Assembly (NCBI GenBank): GCA_024707325.1
Contig: JANPZY010000004.1
Span: 186,001-250,000 of the forward strand
DNA length: 64,000 nucleotides
DNA from: Opitutus sp.
GTDB lineage: Bacteria > Verrucomicrobiota > Verrucomicrobiia > Opitutales > Opitutaceae
Reading direction: 5' to 3'
The position numbers were made by a program, and so were the translations under genes. This document shows, in pieces, positions 10,783 to 18,800 of this stretch. The notes below the pieces were generated by a model. That model did no database searches. It was not told where the DNA came from and saw only the letters and a program-made list of their open reading frames with translations. Positions within the stretch are counted from its first letter, which is position 1; the number at the start of each line of letters is the position of its first letter.

Positions 10783-11691
10783 TCAGCCCTCGATTTCGCG
10801 CATGCGGAAGGTCACCGCGATCAGCTCGGATTTCTTGTCGGGGCGCGGCCCGATCGAGCGAACGCGCGCGATCGCCTCGAGCACGGCGCGATCGAATTCG
10901 GCGCTGCCCGACGACTTCACGATCCGGGCGGCCGAGAGCGTGCCGTCGGCCGCGATGCGCATCTCCGCTTCCGCCACGAGGCTCTCGGCCAAACCGGGAG
11001 GTTTCTCCAGCGCCTCGTAGAGTTTCTGTTTCAGGAAGGCGAAATACGCGTCCATCACCGGGCTGTCGTCGCGCTGAAGCGCTTTGCCGCCCGCGCCGCC
11101 GGTCTTGTTGTTCGTCGATCCGCCCACGACGCCTTTTGCGATGCCGGCGCCGTCGACTTTCGCGACCTTTGTCTGCGTCGGCGTGGACTTGTTGGCTTTG
11201 TTGAGGCGGTCGAATTCCTCCTTCGTCAGCCGCTTGGCCTTGATCTCGGCTTCCTTCTTGGCGCGCCGCTCCTCCTCTTCGCGCTGCTTCTTGTATTTCT
11301 TTTCGAGATTCGCCTGCCGCTTCTTCGAAATGCGTTCCACATCCTTCGAGAAGTCCCGGATTTTCTCTTCCGGCGGCGGTTTCGGCACCGGAGCGCGTTC
11401 GATCACCGGTTCGGATTTCGCCGGCGGAGTTGGCTCGGGTTGCGGAGCGACCTTGATGTCCGGAATCACCGGCACCACGGACATATTGATGCCCGCGGGC
11501 GTGCCGAGTGCAGGCGCTTCCGTGGCGGCGTAATTGTCGCCCTCGCCCGCCACCAATTCGAAGATCTTCGGTTGCTCCTTCGGTCGATCGCGAAACACGA
11601 ACGTAAACAGCAACACAGCGATCGCGACCGCGCCATGCAGCGTGGCAGAGAGAAAAAATGCGCCGGGTGAATTCGCCTGCATGCGCGCCAC
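10783..11691 (-). CDS. TolA/TonB-type energy-transducer protein
   Basis: 302 residues. One N-terminal transmembrane segment (~10-32, AFFLSATLHGAVAIAVLLFTF) is followed by a Pro-rich periplasmic spacer (PQPEPTPPAK, PVPKPPPEE) and a highly charged Lys/Glu coiled coil (~120-175). It ends in a TonB/TolA-like C-terminal domain (~215-302), with AEMRIAADGTLSAARIVKSS typical of the fold. It is the last gene of a three-gene operon with an ExbD/TolR and an ExbB/TolQ protein and lies 3 bp after the ExbD/TolR stop. The coiled coil favours a TolA-like role in outer-membrane maintenance. No TolB or Pal gene is next to it, so a TonB role in uptake stays possible. Confidence 0.8.
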   Translation of the reverse strand: MARMQANSPGAFFLSATLHGAVAIAVLLFTFVFRDRPKEQPKIFELVAGEGDNYAATEAPALGTPAGINMSVVPVIPDIKVAPQPEPTPPAKSEPVIERAPVPKPPPEEKIRDFSKDVERISKKRQANLEKKYKKQREEEERRAKKEAEIKAKRLTKEEFDRLNKANKSTPTQTKVAKVDGAGIAKGVVGGSTNNKTGGAGGKALQRDDSPVMDAYFAFLKQKLYEALEKPPGLAESLVAEAEMRIAADGTLSAARIVKSSGSAEFDRAVLEAIARVRSIGPRPDKKSELIAVTFRMREIEG

Positions 11692-11694
11692 CGC

Positions 11695-12123
11695 TTACTC
11701 CATCGTCTGGGTATCGAACGTGATCTTCGTGAGCTCGTGCTTCTTGATCTCGTCCATCAGTCGGACGATCTGCTGATACTGGAGCGAGAAATCGGCGCGG
11801 ATGCGGATCACCGGCGGCTTGGGGCGCCGCGCGAGTTCGGCGAGTCGCGGACCGAGTTCGGCGAACTCCACGGGCGTGTTGCCGAAAAAGTAGCGTCCAC
11901 GCTTGTCGATCGAGATCGTCTGAAACGTCAGGTCTTTGTCGGGCGTTTCCTGTGCACGCTTCGACTCCGTCGGCAGGTTCACCTGAATCGACTGCTCCTG
12001 CTGGATGAGCGGCGTCGCGATCATGAAAATGATCAGCAGCGTGAACGCCACGTCGATAAGGTTGGTGACGTTCAGCTCCGAAATCGGATGCTGTTGCGCG
12101 CGACGTCGAAAAGTCCGGGCCAT
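11695..12123 (-). CDS. ExbD/TolR family biopolymer transport protein
   Basis: 142 residues with the ExbD/TolR layout: a short cytoplasmic tail, one transmembrane segment (~21-41, LIDVAFTLLIIFMIATPLI) with the conserved Asp24 that takes part in proton translocation, and a periplasmic domain with a PPVIRIRADFSLQYQQI strand-helix. The start follows the TolQ/ExbB stop by 15 bp and its own stop is 3 bp from the TonB/TolA start, so the three are transcribed together. It forms the proton-driven inner-membrane motor with its two neighbours. Confidence 0.9.
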   Translation of the reverse strand: MARTFRRRAQQHPISELNVTNLIDVAFTLLIIFMIATPLIQQEQSIQVNLPTESKRAQETPDKDLTFQTISIDKRGRYFFGNTPVEFAELGPRLAELARRPKPPVIRIRADFSLQYQQIVRLMDEIKKHELTKITFDTQTME

Positions 12124-12138
12124 GGCGGTGCGATCCGA

Positions 12139-12843
12139 TTAGTTGCTCTCGAGTTCCAGGCGGTCGGCGAGCGCGCTGGCGTAGTTCTCGAGCTCCGTGA
12201 TCAGGCGGCGCGTGCTCGCGAGCAGATAGTTGTAGCCGAACACCGACGGAATCGCGACCACGAGGCCGGCGATCGTCGTGAGCAAGGCCGCCGAGACGCC
12301 GGGCGCCAGAGTCTGAATGCTCGCGGTCTGTTGCACCGAGACGGCGCTGAACGATTCCATGACGCCCCACACGGTGCCGAGCAGTCCGAGGAACGGCGCA
12401 CCCGTCACGATCGAGGCGAGGAAAATCATGCTCGATTCATAGCGGAGCGTCTGACGCGCGAGCGCGCGCTGGATGGCGTTTTCCGCGTGCTCGAGCTTCG
12501 CGCGCATGTTGTCGTCGCCCTTTTCGCGACCGATCGCGGCCGCGCGCCAGTAGCTCTCGACCGCGTCGGCAAACACGTCCGCATACGGAATCGAGCGGCG
12601 GTTGCGATAGGACTCGGGCAGATCCAGCAGCGTCCGTTGATCGCGCAGGTGGGACTCGAACGCGTGGTTGAGCTCCCGCATGCGCTTCAGTTCAAAGTGC
12701 TTCCCGAACATGATCGTCCAGGCGATCAAGCTGAAGAAGCAAAGGCCGACCGTGATGATCTGGCCGACGAGATCGCACTGCAAAAAGACCGTGATGATAT
12801 TGACGGTGCCCAATACGGGCGCGAGGGAGAGCGCAGCAGCCAT
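12139..12843 (-). CDS. MotA/TolQ/ExbB proton channel family protein
   Basis: 234 residues from the ATG at 12843. The in-frame extension beyond it (to 13260) overlaps the divergent PfkB gene in low-complexity Arg-rich sequence and is rejected as a start. There are three transmembrane segments: ~28-48, ~140-162 with the signature GAPFLGLLGTVWGVMESF, and ~178-200 (LLTTIAGLVVAIPSVFGYNY). It is the first gene of the TolQ-TolR-TolA/TonB operon and supplies the stator of the proton-motive-force motor. A 121-bp intergenic region with the divergent sugar kinase should carry both promoters. Confidence 0.9.
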   Translation of the reverse strand: MAAALSLAPVLGTVNIITVFLQCDLVGQIITVGLCFFSLIAWTIMFGKHFELKRMRELNHAFESHLRDQRTLLDLPESYRNRRSIPYADVFADAVESYWRAAAIGREKGDDNMRAKLEHAENAIQRALARQTLRYESSMIFLASIVTGAPFLGLLGTVWGVMESFSAVSVQQTASIQTLAPGVSAALLTTIAGLVVAIPSVFGYNYLLASTRRLITELENYASALADRLELESN

Positions 12844-12964
12844 GAGGTGATCGCAACAGTTGGAGCGTTTACTCCGCGCCTTCAATTGAAATTCCGACAT
12901 TGGTGCATGCGAATCTGTTTGCGACGCGATGCCCGCGGATTTTCGCTGACGTTTGCAAGTTACC

Positions 12965-14078
12965 ATGGACTTCAAAACCCGCACCCTCCAAGAGCTTCGC
13001 GCCCGCCGCGGTGCTCTTTCTTCCAAGCAGGCGATCCTCGGTCTCGACGGTTTCGTCGACACGATCGTGACGCCCGTCGGCCTCCGCGCCGGCCAAGGCG
13101 AAAATTTCACTCCGATCGCGACGATCTCCGAGTTCGGCCAGCGTATTCTCGGTGCGGCCGGCAAGAGCACGAACATCGAGCTCTTCCCGCGCATGGATAA
13201 ACTCGGCGGCAACGGCCCGATCATGGCCAACGCCATCCTCGCGCAAGGCGCGCAGGTCACCTACATCGGCGCGCTCGGCTCGCCGACCGTCCATCCGGTT
13301 TTCCAGGATCTCGCGAAGCGCGCCAAAGTCGTCTCGCTCTGCGCCGCTGCCTCGACGACCGCCGCCGAGTTCAATGACGGCAAGATCATGCTCGGTCAGA
13401 TGAAGAGTCTGGACGAGATCACCGCTGACAAGATCGATGAGGTCATGGGCTCCAACGAGTGGAAACAGACCCTCGCTGCTTCCGATCTCGTCGCCCTCGT
13501 CAACTGGACGATGATCCCGAACATGACGGCGATCTTCAATGATCTCGTCTCGCGTGTCCTCCCGCAGATTCCCGCGAAGCCCGGCCGCGTGTTCTTCTTC
13601 GATCTCGCCGATCCGGAAAAACGCTCCACGTCCGATCTCGTCTACGCGCTCGAGACGATCGCGAAGTTCGAGCAGTTCGGCCAGGTCACGCTCGGCCTCA
13701 ATCTCAAGGAAGCCCAGCAGGTGTATCCGGCTCTTGGTTACGGCTCCGAGCCCGAGAGCGAGACCGGCCTCCGCACGATGGCCGAGAAGATCCGCAAGCA
13801 CCTCGATCTCACCACCGTCGTCATTCACCCCGAAGGAGTCCGCCGCCTGCGCCACGCGAGACGGCACCTGGTGGGTCCCCGGACCGTATGCCGCCAAGCC
13901 GCTCATCACGACCGGCGCCGGCGACCACTTCAACGCCGGCTTCACCGCGGGCCAACTGATTGGTCTGTCACCAGAAGCGTGTTTGGCGGTCGGTGTCTGC
14001 ACCAGCGGTCATTACGTCCGCACGGCGCAGAGCCCCACTCACGCCGATCTCGAAACCTTCCTCACCAACTGGAACTAA
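12965..14078 (+). CDS. PfkB-family carbohydrate/nucleoside kinase (one apparent frameshift)
   Basis: The start is the ATG at 12965 (MDFKTRTLQELRARRG). The N-terminal part has the ribokinase-fold lid and substrate region (ILGLDGFVDTIV, GNGPIMANAILAQGAQVTYIGALG). The catalytic motif TTGAGDHFNAGFTAG lies near the C-terminus but in another frame. The shift is near 13828-13836, where one base is extra either in a C4 run or in GG; removing it gives a continuous ~370-residue protein ending LETFLTNWN. The product should phosphorylate a sugar or nucleoside with ATP; the substrate cannot be told. The thymidylate kinase gene follows after 16 bp, suggesting cotranscription. Confidence 0.8.
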
Positions 14079-14094
14079 TCGCCCTCGTCCTGCC

Positions 14095-14745
14095 ATGCCC
14101 TTGAAGAAAAACCACAAGACCGGAAAACTCATCTCGTTCGAAGGCTCCGAGGGCAGCGGCAAGTCGACCCAGATTGCGCTGCTCGCGGCCCACATCCAGA
14201 AATCGGGCCTCGATGTCGTATCCACGCGCGAACCCGGCGGCACGGAAATCGGAGAACAGGTTCGCAACATCATCGTCCACAACTCCAAGGGCGATGAGAT
14301 GTGCGCGGAGACCGAGCTCCTGCTGTTCGCCGCGGCTCGCGCCCAGCTTGTCCGCGAGGTGATCGCTCCCGCGCTCATGCGCGGCGCGATCGTGCTCAGC
14401 GACCGCTTCCTCGATTCGTCCACGGTTTATCAGGGGATTGGTCGCAGCCTCGGGGCCGGGCCGGTCAACGAGATCAACCGTTTCGCCGTCGGTAACGTCA
14501 TGCCCGATATCACCATCGTCATCGACGTGCCGACCGAGGTGAGTCTCGCGCGTCTCAAGCAGCGCGCCTCGGATCTTCCCGATCGCATGGAGCGCGAGAA
14601 CATCGATTTCTACAACAAGGTGCGCGACGGCTACCTCGTCCTCGCGAAGAGCATGTCTGATCGCTTCGTCGTCGTTGACGGCACGAAGAGTCAGGATGCC
14701 ATCGCGAAGGAAATCTGGAACGCGGTTTCGGCGCGCCTGAAATAA
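14095..14745 (+). CDS. tmk: thymidylate kinase
   Basis: 216 residues. Converts dTMP to dTDP with ATP in the dTTP pathway. The P-loop GSEGSGKST lies at residues 17-25, the TMP kinase signature with DRFLDSSTVYQG at ~103-114, and the REPGGTEIGEQVR segment at ~43-56. The ATG at 14095 is chosen because it precedes the P-loop by a normal distance; an in-frame extension into the PfkB gene is not needed. It is followed by a terminator and then by holB, a common pairing of tmk and holB in bacteria. Confidence 0.96.
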   Translation: MPLKKNHKTGKLISFEGSEGSGKSTQIALLAAHIQKSGLDVVSTREPGGTEIGEQVRNIIVHNSKGDEMCAETELLLFAAARAQLVREVIAPALMRGAIVLSDRFLDSSTVYQGIGRSLGAGPVNEINRFAVGNVMPDITIVIDVPTEVSLARLKQRASDLPDRMERENIDFYNKVRDGYLVLAKSMSDRFVVVDGTKSQDAIAKEIWNAVSARLK

Positions 14746-14761
14746 ACCGCGTCTCCCTTCC

Positions 14762-14791
14762 GGCGCGCCCTTCCCTGGCCGCGCCTTTTTT
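14762..14791 (+). terminator. terminator between tmk and holB
   Basis: Stem GGCGCG (14762-14767) with CGCGCC (14780-14785), a 12-nt loop, then six Ts (14786-14791). It ends only 9 bp before the holB start, so it either ends the tmk transcript or attenuates read-through into holB. Confidence 0.7.
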
Positions 14792-14799
14792 ATTTCGCG

Positions 14800-15786
14800 A
14801 TGTCCTCTCCGCTTCCCTGGCCCACCGCTCTTGAAGGCACGCCCACCGTGTCCGTCCTCGAGCGCGCCATCGAACGGCAGCGCCTCTCGCACAGTCTGCT
14901 TCTGCACGGTGGCGATCTCGGCCTGCTCGTCGGCGTGGCGCACGCGATCGCGGATCGACTGCTCAATCCCGCGAGCGCGCCCGCGAAGTTTCCGGTCAAG
15001 GAGCACCCCGACTACCTCGCGCTTCGCCCCAAGGGCAAAACCCGCATCATTCCGATCGGCAAAGCCGACTCACCCGAGCCCGGCACGATGCGCGAGTTTC
15101 TCCCGAAACTCTACGTCACACCCGCGGTCGCTCCGCGCAAGGTTGCGATTCTCTACGAAGCCGACCGGATGAACACCGAGTCGTCCAACGCGTTTCTCAA
15201 GACGCTCGAGGAGCCGCCGGGCAACACCACGCTCATTCTCCTCACCACACGCCCTTACGCGCTGCTGCCGACGATTCTGAGTCGCGTGCTGCATTTCCGT
15301 TTTCCGTCGATCGCGACTCCCGTTCAAGCCGACGGCTGGGCCGCGTGGCTCGACGACTACCGCGCGTGGCTCGATCGACTCACGACGGCTGTCGCGACCG
15401 ATCGCAAGGTCGTCGCCGATCACGTTTTCACGCTCTACGGACTTTGCGCGCGCTTCGCGGCGGTCCTCGATTTTGCCACCGAGCAAAGCTGGAAGGAGCA
15501 GAAGGAAAAGATCCCCGACGATCTCGACGACGCGGAGATCGACGCGATCCAGACCGGCATCGCCAACGGCATTCGCGCTCACCTGTTTGCGGACATCGAG
15601 TCCGCCACGCGCGCGTTCGCTCTTCCGAAGCTCGAGGGCGCCACCGCGGAGCCCACGCGCCGCGCGCTCGTGGCCGCGATCGAGCAGCTCGAGCACGATG
15701 CGGGACTGTTGCGCCTGAACTTGAACGAGTCCGCCGCGCTCGAGCATTTTCTGCTCAGCTCGCTTCGTTTGTGGTCCCGCCGCTGA
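14800..15786 (+). CDS. holB: DNA polymerase III subunit delta'-like clamp-loader protein
   Basis: 328 residues. A clamp-loader subunit of the replicative polymerase. It has the AAA+ fold with the family hallmark SSNAFLKTLEEPP (~127-139), the preceding ILYEADRMN segment and LPTILSRVLHFRF. In the usual SRC motif the Cys is replaced by Val. The P-loop position reads HGGDLGLLVGVA and lacks GKT/S, as expected for the non-ATPase delta' subunit. No zinc-binding Cys cluster is visible. It lies directly after tmk, in the typical context. Confidence 0.88.
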   Translation: MSSPLPWPTALEGTPTVSVLERAIERQRLSHSLLLHGGDLGLLVGVAHAIADRLLNPASAPAKFPVKEHPDYLALRPKGKTRIIPIGKADSPEPGTMREFLPKLYVTPAVAPRKVAILYEADRMNTESSNAFLKTLEEPPGNTTLILLTTRPYALLPTILSRVLHFRFPSIATPVQADGWAAWLDDYRAWLDRLTTAVATDRKVVADHVFTLYGLCARFAAVLDFATEQSWKEQKEKIPDDLDDAEIDAIQTGIANGIRAHLFADIESATRAFALPKLEGATAEPTRRALVAAIEQLEHDAGLLRLNLNESAALEHFLLSSLRLWSRR

Positions 15787-15859
15787 TTTGCGCGCGACAC
15801 GAAAACGGACGGAAGTGCCCGCCAGCCAACGGTAAGGAGAGCACCTCTCCGGCGGCTCG

Positions 15860-15890
15860 TTGACACCCGAGAGGCCGAATCCGGTAGAGT
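15860..15890 (+). promoter_or_regulatory. possible sigma-70-type promoter of the MATE gene
   Basis: TTGACA at 15860-15865 and TAGAGT at 15885-15890, spacer 19 bp, 15 bp before the start codon. The spacer is longer than optimal and the -10 box imperfect. A small hairpin GGAGAG-CAC-CTCTCC lies just upstream. Confidence 0.3.
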
Positions 15891-15905
15891 CGCCGGCTTT
15901 GGTCC

Positions 15906-17294
15906 ATGCCTCTCTCCGCCGTAAAACCTTCCGCCAAGCTTCTCGCTATCGCGTGGCCGATCTTCGTTGAGCAGGCGCTGCGCATGCTCATCGGCACGGT
16001 GGACACGTTTCTCGTGAGCCACATTTCCGACGGCGCGGTCGCGGGTCTCAGCGTCGCGCACCAGATCGTGGTGTTCTTCCTGATCGCGTTTAATTTCGTC
16101 GGCGTCGGCACGAGCGTCGTCATCACGCACTATCTCGGCGGGCGTGATCGCCAGGGCGCGGAGCAGATCGCAAGGAACGCGATCGCGATCAACACCTGGC
16201 TCGGACTCATCTGCAGCGTTTCCGTTTTTCTCTTCGCCGCGCCGATGCTGCGGCTCATGCAGCTTCCGCCGGAGCTCATGGATTACGCGCTGCCGTTTCT
16301 CGGCCTCATGGGCGGCACGCTGTTCATGGAGTCGATGAACATGTCGATCGCCGCCGTGCTGCGTGCGCACAAGCACACGCGCGACGCCATGTATGTCGCG
16401 ATCGGCCAGAACATCATCAACGTCATCGGCGCGAGCATCCTGCTCTTCGGTCTTTTTGGTGCGCCGAAAATGGGCGTCGTCGGCGTCGCGCTCGCCAGCG
16501 TGTTCAGTCGCGCCTGCGCCTGCGTCGCTTCGTGGATTCTTTTGGATTACCGCACACACCTGCGGCTTCGCGCACTGGATTTCATTCGCATTTCGTGGAC
16601 CAAGGTCGGGCGCGTTCTCCGCATCGGCCTTCCGGCCGCCGGCGAAAACATGTGCTACTGGACCGCGTTCATGGTCGTGACGACGTTCACCGCGCGACTC
16701 GGTGGTGACAACCTCGCGGTCCAATCCTACGCGCTCAACATCCAGCGCCTCGTCATGCTCTTCAGCATTTCGATCGGTCTCGGCACCGAGATTCTCATCG
16801 GCCACCTCATCGGCGCCGGTGAGTTTGAGGAAGCCTACCGCGAACTCCTGCGCAGCCTGCGCACGGGTTTCATCATCGCGACGGGCGTGATCCTCGCCGT
16901 GGCGGCGGCCGCACCGTGGCTCATGGGCCTCTTCACGGAAAACTCTTCGATCATCGCGACCGGCACGATGCTGCTCTGGATGTCCGTGCTGCTCGAACCC
17001 GGACGCGTCTTCAACGTCGTCGTGATCAATTCCCTTCGCGCCACCGGCGACGTCGGATTTCCGATCAAAATGGCCGTGCTCTCGATGTGGTGCGTCTGGG
17101 TGCCGCTCGCGTGGCTGCTTGGCCTGCAACTTCACATCGGCATCGCCGGCATGTGGATCGCCATGATCATCGACGAATGGCTCCGCGGCGTCCTCATGTA
17201 TCGCCGCTGGAAACGCCGCGATTGGCTCCCCCACGCCCAACGCAGCCGCGCCCACATCGTCCCCGGCCCCGACCCCGAACCCGCCGCGGTCTGA
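15906..17294 (+). CDS. MATE family efflux transporter
   Basis: 462 residues with about 12 predicted transmembrane helices and two homologous halves. The N-terminal half begins LLAIAWPIFVEQALRMLIG and has MGGTLFMESMNMSIAAVL; the second half starts around VGRVLRIGLPAAGENMCYW. It exports cationic drugs or metabolites by Na+ or H+ antiport. The C-terminus (HAQRSRAHIVPGPDPEPAAV) is a cytoplasmic tail. It ends 10 bp before a repeat-rich gap and has no obvious regulator gene next to it. Confidence 0.92.
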   Translation: MPLSAVKPSAKLLAIAWPIFVEQALRMLIGTVDTFLVSHISDGAVAGLSVAHQIVVFFLIAFNFVGVGTSVVITHYLGGRDRQGAEQIARNAIAINTWLGLICSVSVFLFAAPMLRLMQLPPELMDYALPFLGLMGGTLFMESMNMSIAAVLRAHKHTRDAMYVAIGQNIINVIGASILLFGLFGAPKMGVVGVALASVFSRACACVASWILLDYRTHLRLRALDFIRISWTKVGRVLRIGLPAAGENMCYWTAFMVVTTFTARLGGDNLAVQSYALNIQRLVMLFSISIGLGTEILIGHLIGAGEFEEAYRELLRSLRTGFIIATGVILAVAAAAPWLMGLFTENSSIIATGTMLLWMSVLLEPGRVFNVVVINSLRATGDVGFPIKMAVLSMWCVWVPLAWLLGLQLHIGIAGMWIAMIIDEWLRGVLMYRRWKRRDWLPHAQRSRAHIVPGPDPEPAAV

Positions 17295-17302
17295 GTCGCT
17301 CA

Positions 17303-17436
17303 ATCTTTCTCTTACTCTTTCTTCTTTCTCTTTCTCCGCCCAGCGCATCAGCCCAAGACCGAGAGAAAGAGTAAGAGAAAGAAGAAAGAAGAAAGATCAG
17401 GCAGCGCGTCCCAAGTCGGGACGAGGTCCGGACACG
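17303..17436 (+). repeat. duplicated hairpin module, copy 1 (pyrimidine/purine stem plus repeat head)
   Basis: A perfect 19-bp inverted repeat of pure pyrimidines against purines (17304-17322 with 17364-17382, core CTTTCTCTTACTCTTTC) starts 10 bp after the MATE stop. It continues into GATCAGGC, then units such as GTCGGGACGAGGTCCGGAC. The same order of parts recurs at 17675-17820, so this is one ~135-bp module present twice. Confidence 0.7.
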
Positions 17437-17576
17437 GTCGAGCCACGGTCCATCCCACGTCGCGCCACCGTGCGGACGAGATCATGCCAATGTGCGCACC
17501 GAGCCGTGCCATGGTGCGGCTCGTGTCGGGCCCGCGTGCGGACTACGTCGAGCCAATGTCCGCAGCGAGCGGTGCC
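17401..17576 (+). repeat. 11-bp-period repeat array B (16 units)
   Basis: 16 consecutive 11-bp units after the MATE gene, for example CAAGTCGGGAC, GAGGTCCGGAC, ACGGTCGAGCC, AATGTGCGCAC and CGAGCCGTGCC, with phase kept throughout. It reads in the sense of the upstream MATE gene. It contains no start-to-stop gene that I would defend. Confidence 0.7.
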
Positions 17577-17674
17577 CAGAAAACGGCTCGGCGGGGCGTC
17601 TCGCCCTACCTTTTGCGCAAGTCCACACGGAGCCTCGCGAATTCCCAAACCGCCGCGCCCCCATGTCCGCCCTC

Positions 17675-17820
17675 GATCTTTCTTTTACTCTTTCTTCTTT
17701 CTCTTTCTCCCCGTTCCCCGCGCGCCCACCTGAGGCTTTCGCGCCGAGAGAAAGAGTAAGAGAAAGAAGAAAGAGAAAGATCAGGCGGCGTGTCCCAGGT
17801 CGGGACGAGGTCCGGACACG
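17675..17820 (+). repeat. duplicated hairpin module, copy 2
   Basis: A second copy of the module at 17303. The pyrimidine arm starts at 17677 and the purine arm runs 17746-17780 (one mismatch in the core, G-U compatible in RNA). They enclose a different loop rich in C/G, and GATCAGGC plus three 11-bp units follow. The two copies share both arms and the downstream units but differ in the loop. Confidence 0.65.
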
Positions 17821-17831
17821 CCCGGCGCACC

Positions 17832-17870
17832 CTCTCCACAATGTCAACCAATAGTTGACGTTATGGAGAG
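17832..17870. repeat. 17-bp inverted repeat between MATE gene and esterase
   Basis: Arms 17832-17848 and 17854-17870 pair over 17 positions, with two mismatches that are both G-U compatible; the loop is CAATA. The core is GTCAAC-CAATA-GTTGAC. There is no T-run, so it could be a bidirectional RNA hairpin at the convergent gene ends or a protein-binding palindrome. Confidence 0.5.
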
Positions 17871-17907
17871 CGCTGTTGTGCAGGTTGTGGCGAAGAACTC
17901 CCGAGTT

Positions 17908-18696
17908 CTACGATTGCGCGAATACGGTCCGCACAAACTCCTCGCGCGTTTCCATGTGCGGATTGTGACCGGAATCCGCGACGGTCGCGATCTGGGCCGC
18001 GGGGAAATAGCGGCGGATCGTGTCGTGATCTTCTGAATACACGTAGTGCGAGCGGCCACCGACGATGAACTGCGTCGGCCCGTCAAAGCGGTCGGTTTCC
18101 TTGAGCGGAGTCGCCTCAAGCACGGGCAGCGCCTGCGTGAGCGCGGGCAGATTGATCTGCCATTTCCAACCGCCGCCATCCACGCGCTCGAGATTCGTCA
18201 CCAGAAACTTCCGCATCGCCCAATCGGTCACGCGCGCCTCGAAACGCAGCTCGGCTTCCGCGCGCGATTTCAGATGTTCGAGATCGAGTTCGTGCATCGC
18301 CGCAAACTCCGCGCGGTGCGCGATCCATTGATAATCCTTGGGCGCGATATCGACCACGATCAGACGCTCGACACGCTCCGGATGACGGCACGCGAGGAGC
18401 ATCGCCGTCTTTCCGCCCATGCTGTGGCCGAGGATTGTGGCGCGCGCGATGTTCTGGCGATCCATCCACGCGATCACGTCGGCGACGAGCACTTCGTAGT
18501 TCATCTCGGGCGCGTGCGGCGAATTGCCGTGATTTCGCAGGTCGAGCGCGAGCACGTGATACCGCGCCGCCAAATCGCGCCCGGTCGTCTGCCAGTTGCG
18601 CGACGAGCCTAGCAGTCCGTGCAAAATGATCATGGGAGGGAGCCCAGCGCCCCCGAGATCGCGATGAAACAAGTCCACGCCAAAAGGTGTGCCCAC
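17908..18696 (-). CDS. alpha/beta-fold hydrolase (YbfF-like esterase)
   Basis: 262 residues. The oxyanion segment is HGLLGSSRNW (~26-35), the nucleophile elbow GHSMGG (~91-96), and the C-terminal His lies in ADSGHNPHMETR. LALDLRNHGNSPHAPEMNY is the signature of the YbfF/ABHD11-type esterase group. The substrate is unknown, probably short acyl esters or thioesters. It is monocistronic, converges on the MATE gene and diverges from mutS 104 bp away. Confidence 0.87.
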   Translation of the reverse strand: MGTPFGVDLFHRDLGGAGLPPMIILHGLLGSSRNWQTTGRDLAARYHVLALDLRNHGNSPHAPEMNYEVLVADVIAWMDRQNIARATILGHSMGGKTAMLLACRHPERVERLIVVDIAPKDYQWIAHRAEFAAMHELDLEHLKSRAEAELRFEARVTDWAMRKFLVTNLERVDGGGWKWQINLPALTQALPVLEATPLKETDRFDGPTQFIVGGRSHYVYSEDHDTIRRYFPAAQIATVADSGHNPHMETREEFVRTVFAQS

Positions 18697-18800
18697 CGCA
18701 TCGCGACTAGCGAGGAGAAATCCCTTTCGCGGAGCTGTGGCTTGCCCTGTTTTTTGTCCTCGCTCTCACTTCACGCTCCTCGCTACTCCCTTCCCGCTTC

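Noticed and set aside
12844..13260. N-terminal extension of the TolQ/ExbB protein
   Set aside because: The extension is Arg/Pro-rich, overlaps the divergent kinase gene and has no membrane-protein character.
15790..15860. Riboswitch before the MATE gene
   Set aside because: A hairpin is present but I could not match any known riboswitch core (ykkC/guanidine, preQ1 or others).
15579..17348. 589-codon reading frame antisense to the MATE gene
   Set aside because: Its product is rich in Glu/His/Arg/Asp shadows; the plus-strand MATE protein has clear motifs over the same DNA.
17401..17576. CRISPR-like array
   Set aside because: Units are 11 bp and contiguous with no unique spacers, unit sequence is degenerate, and no cas gene is near.
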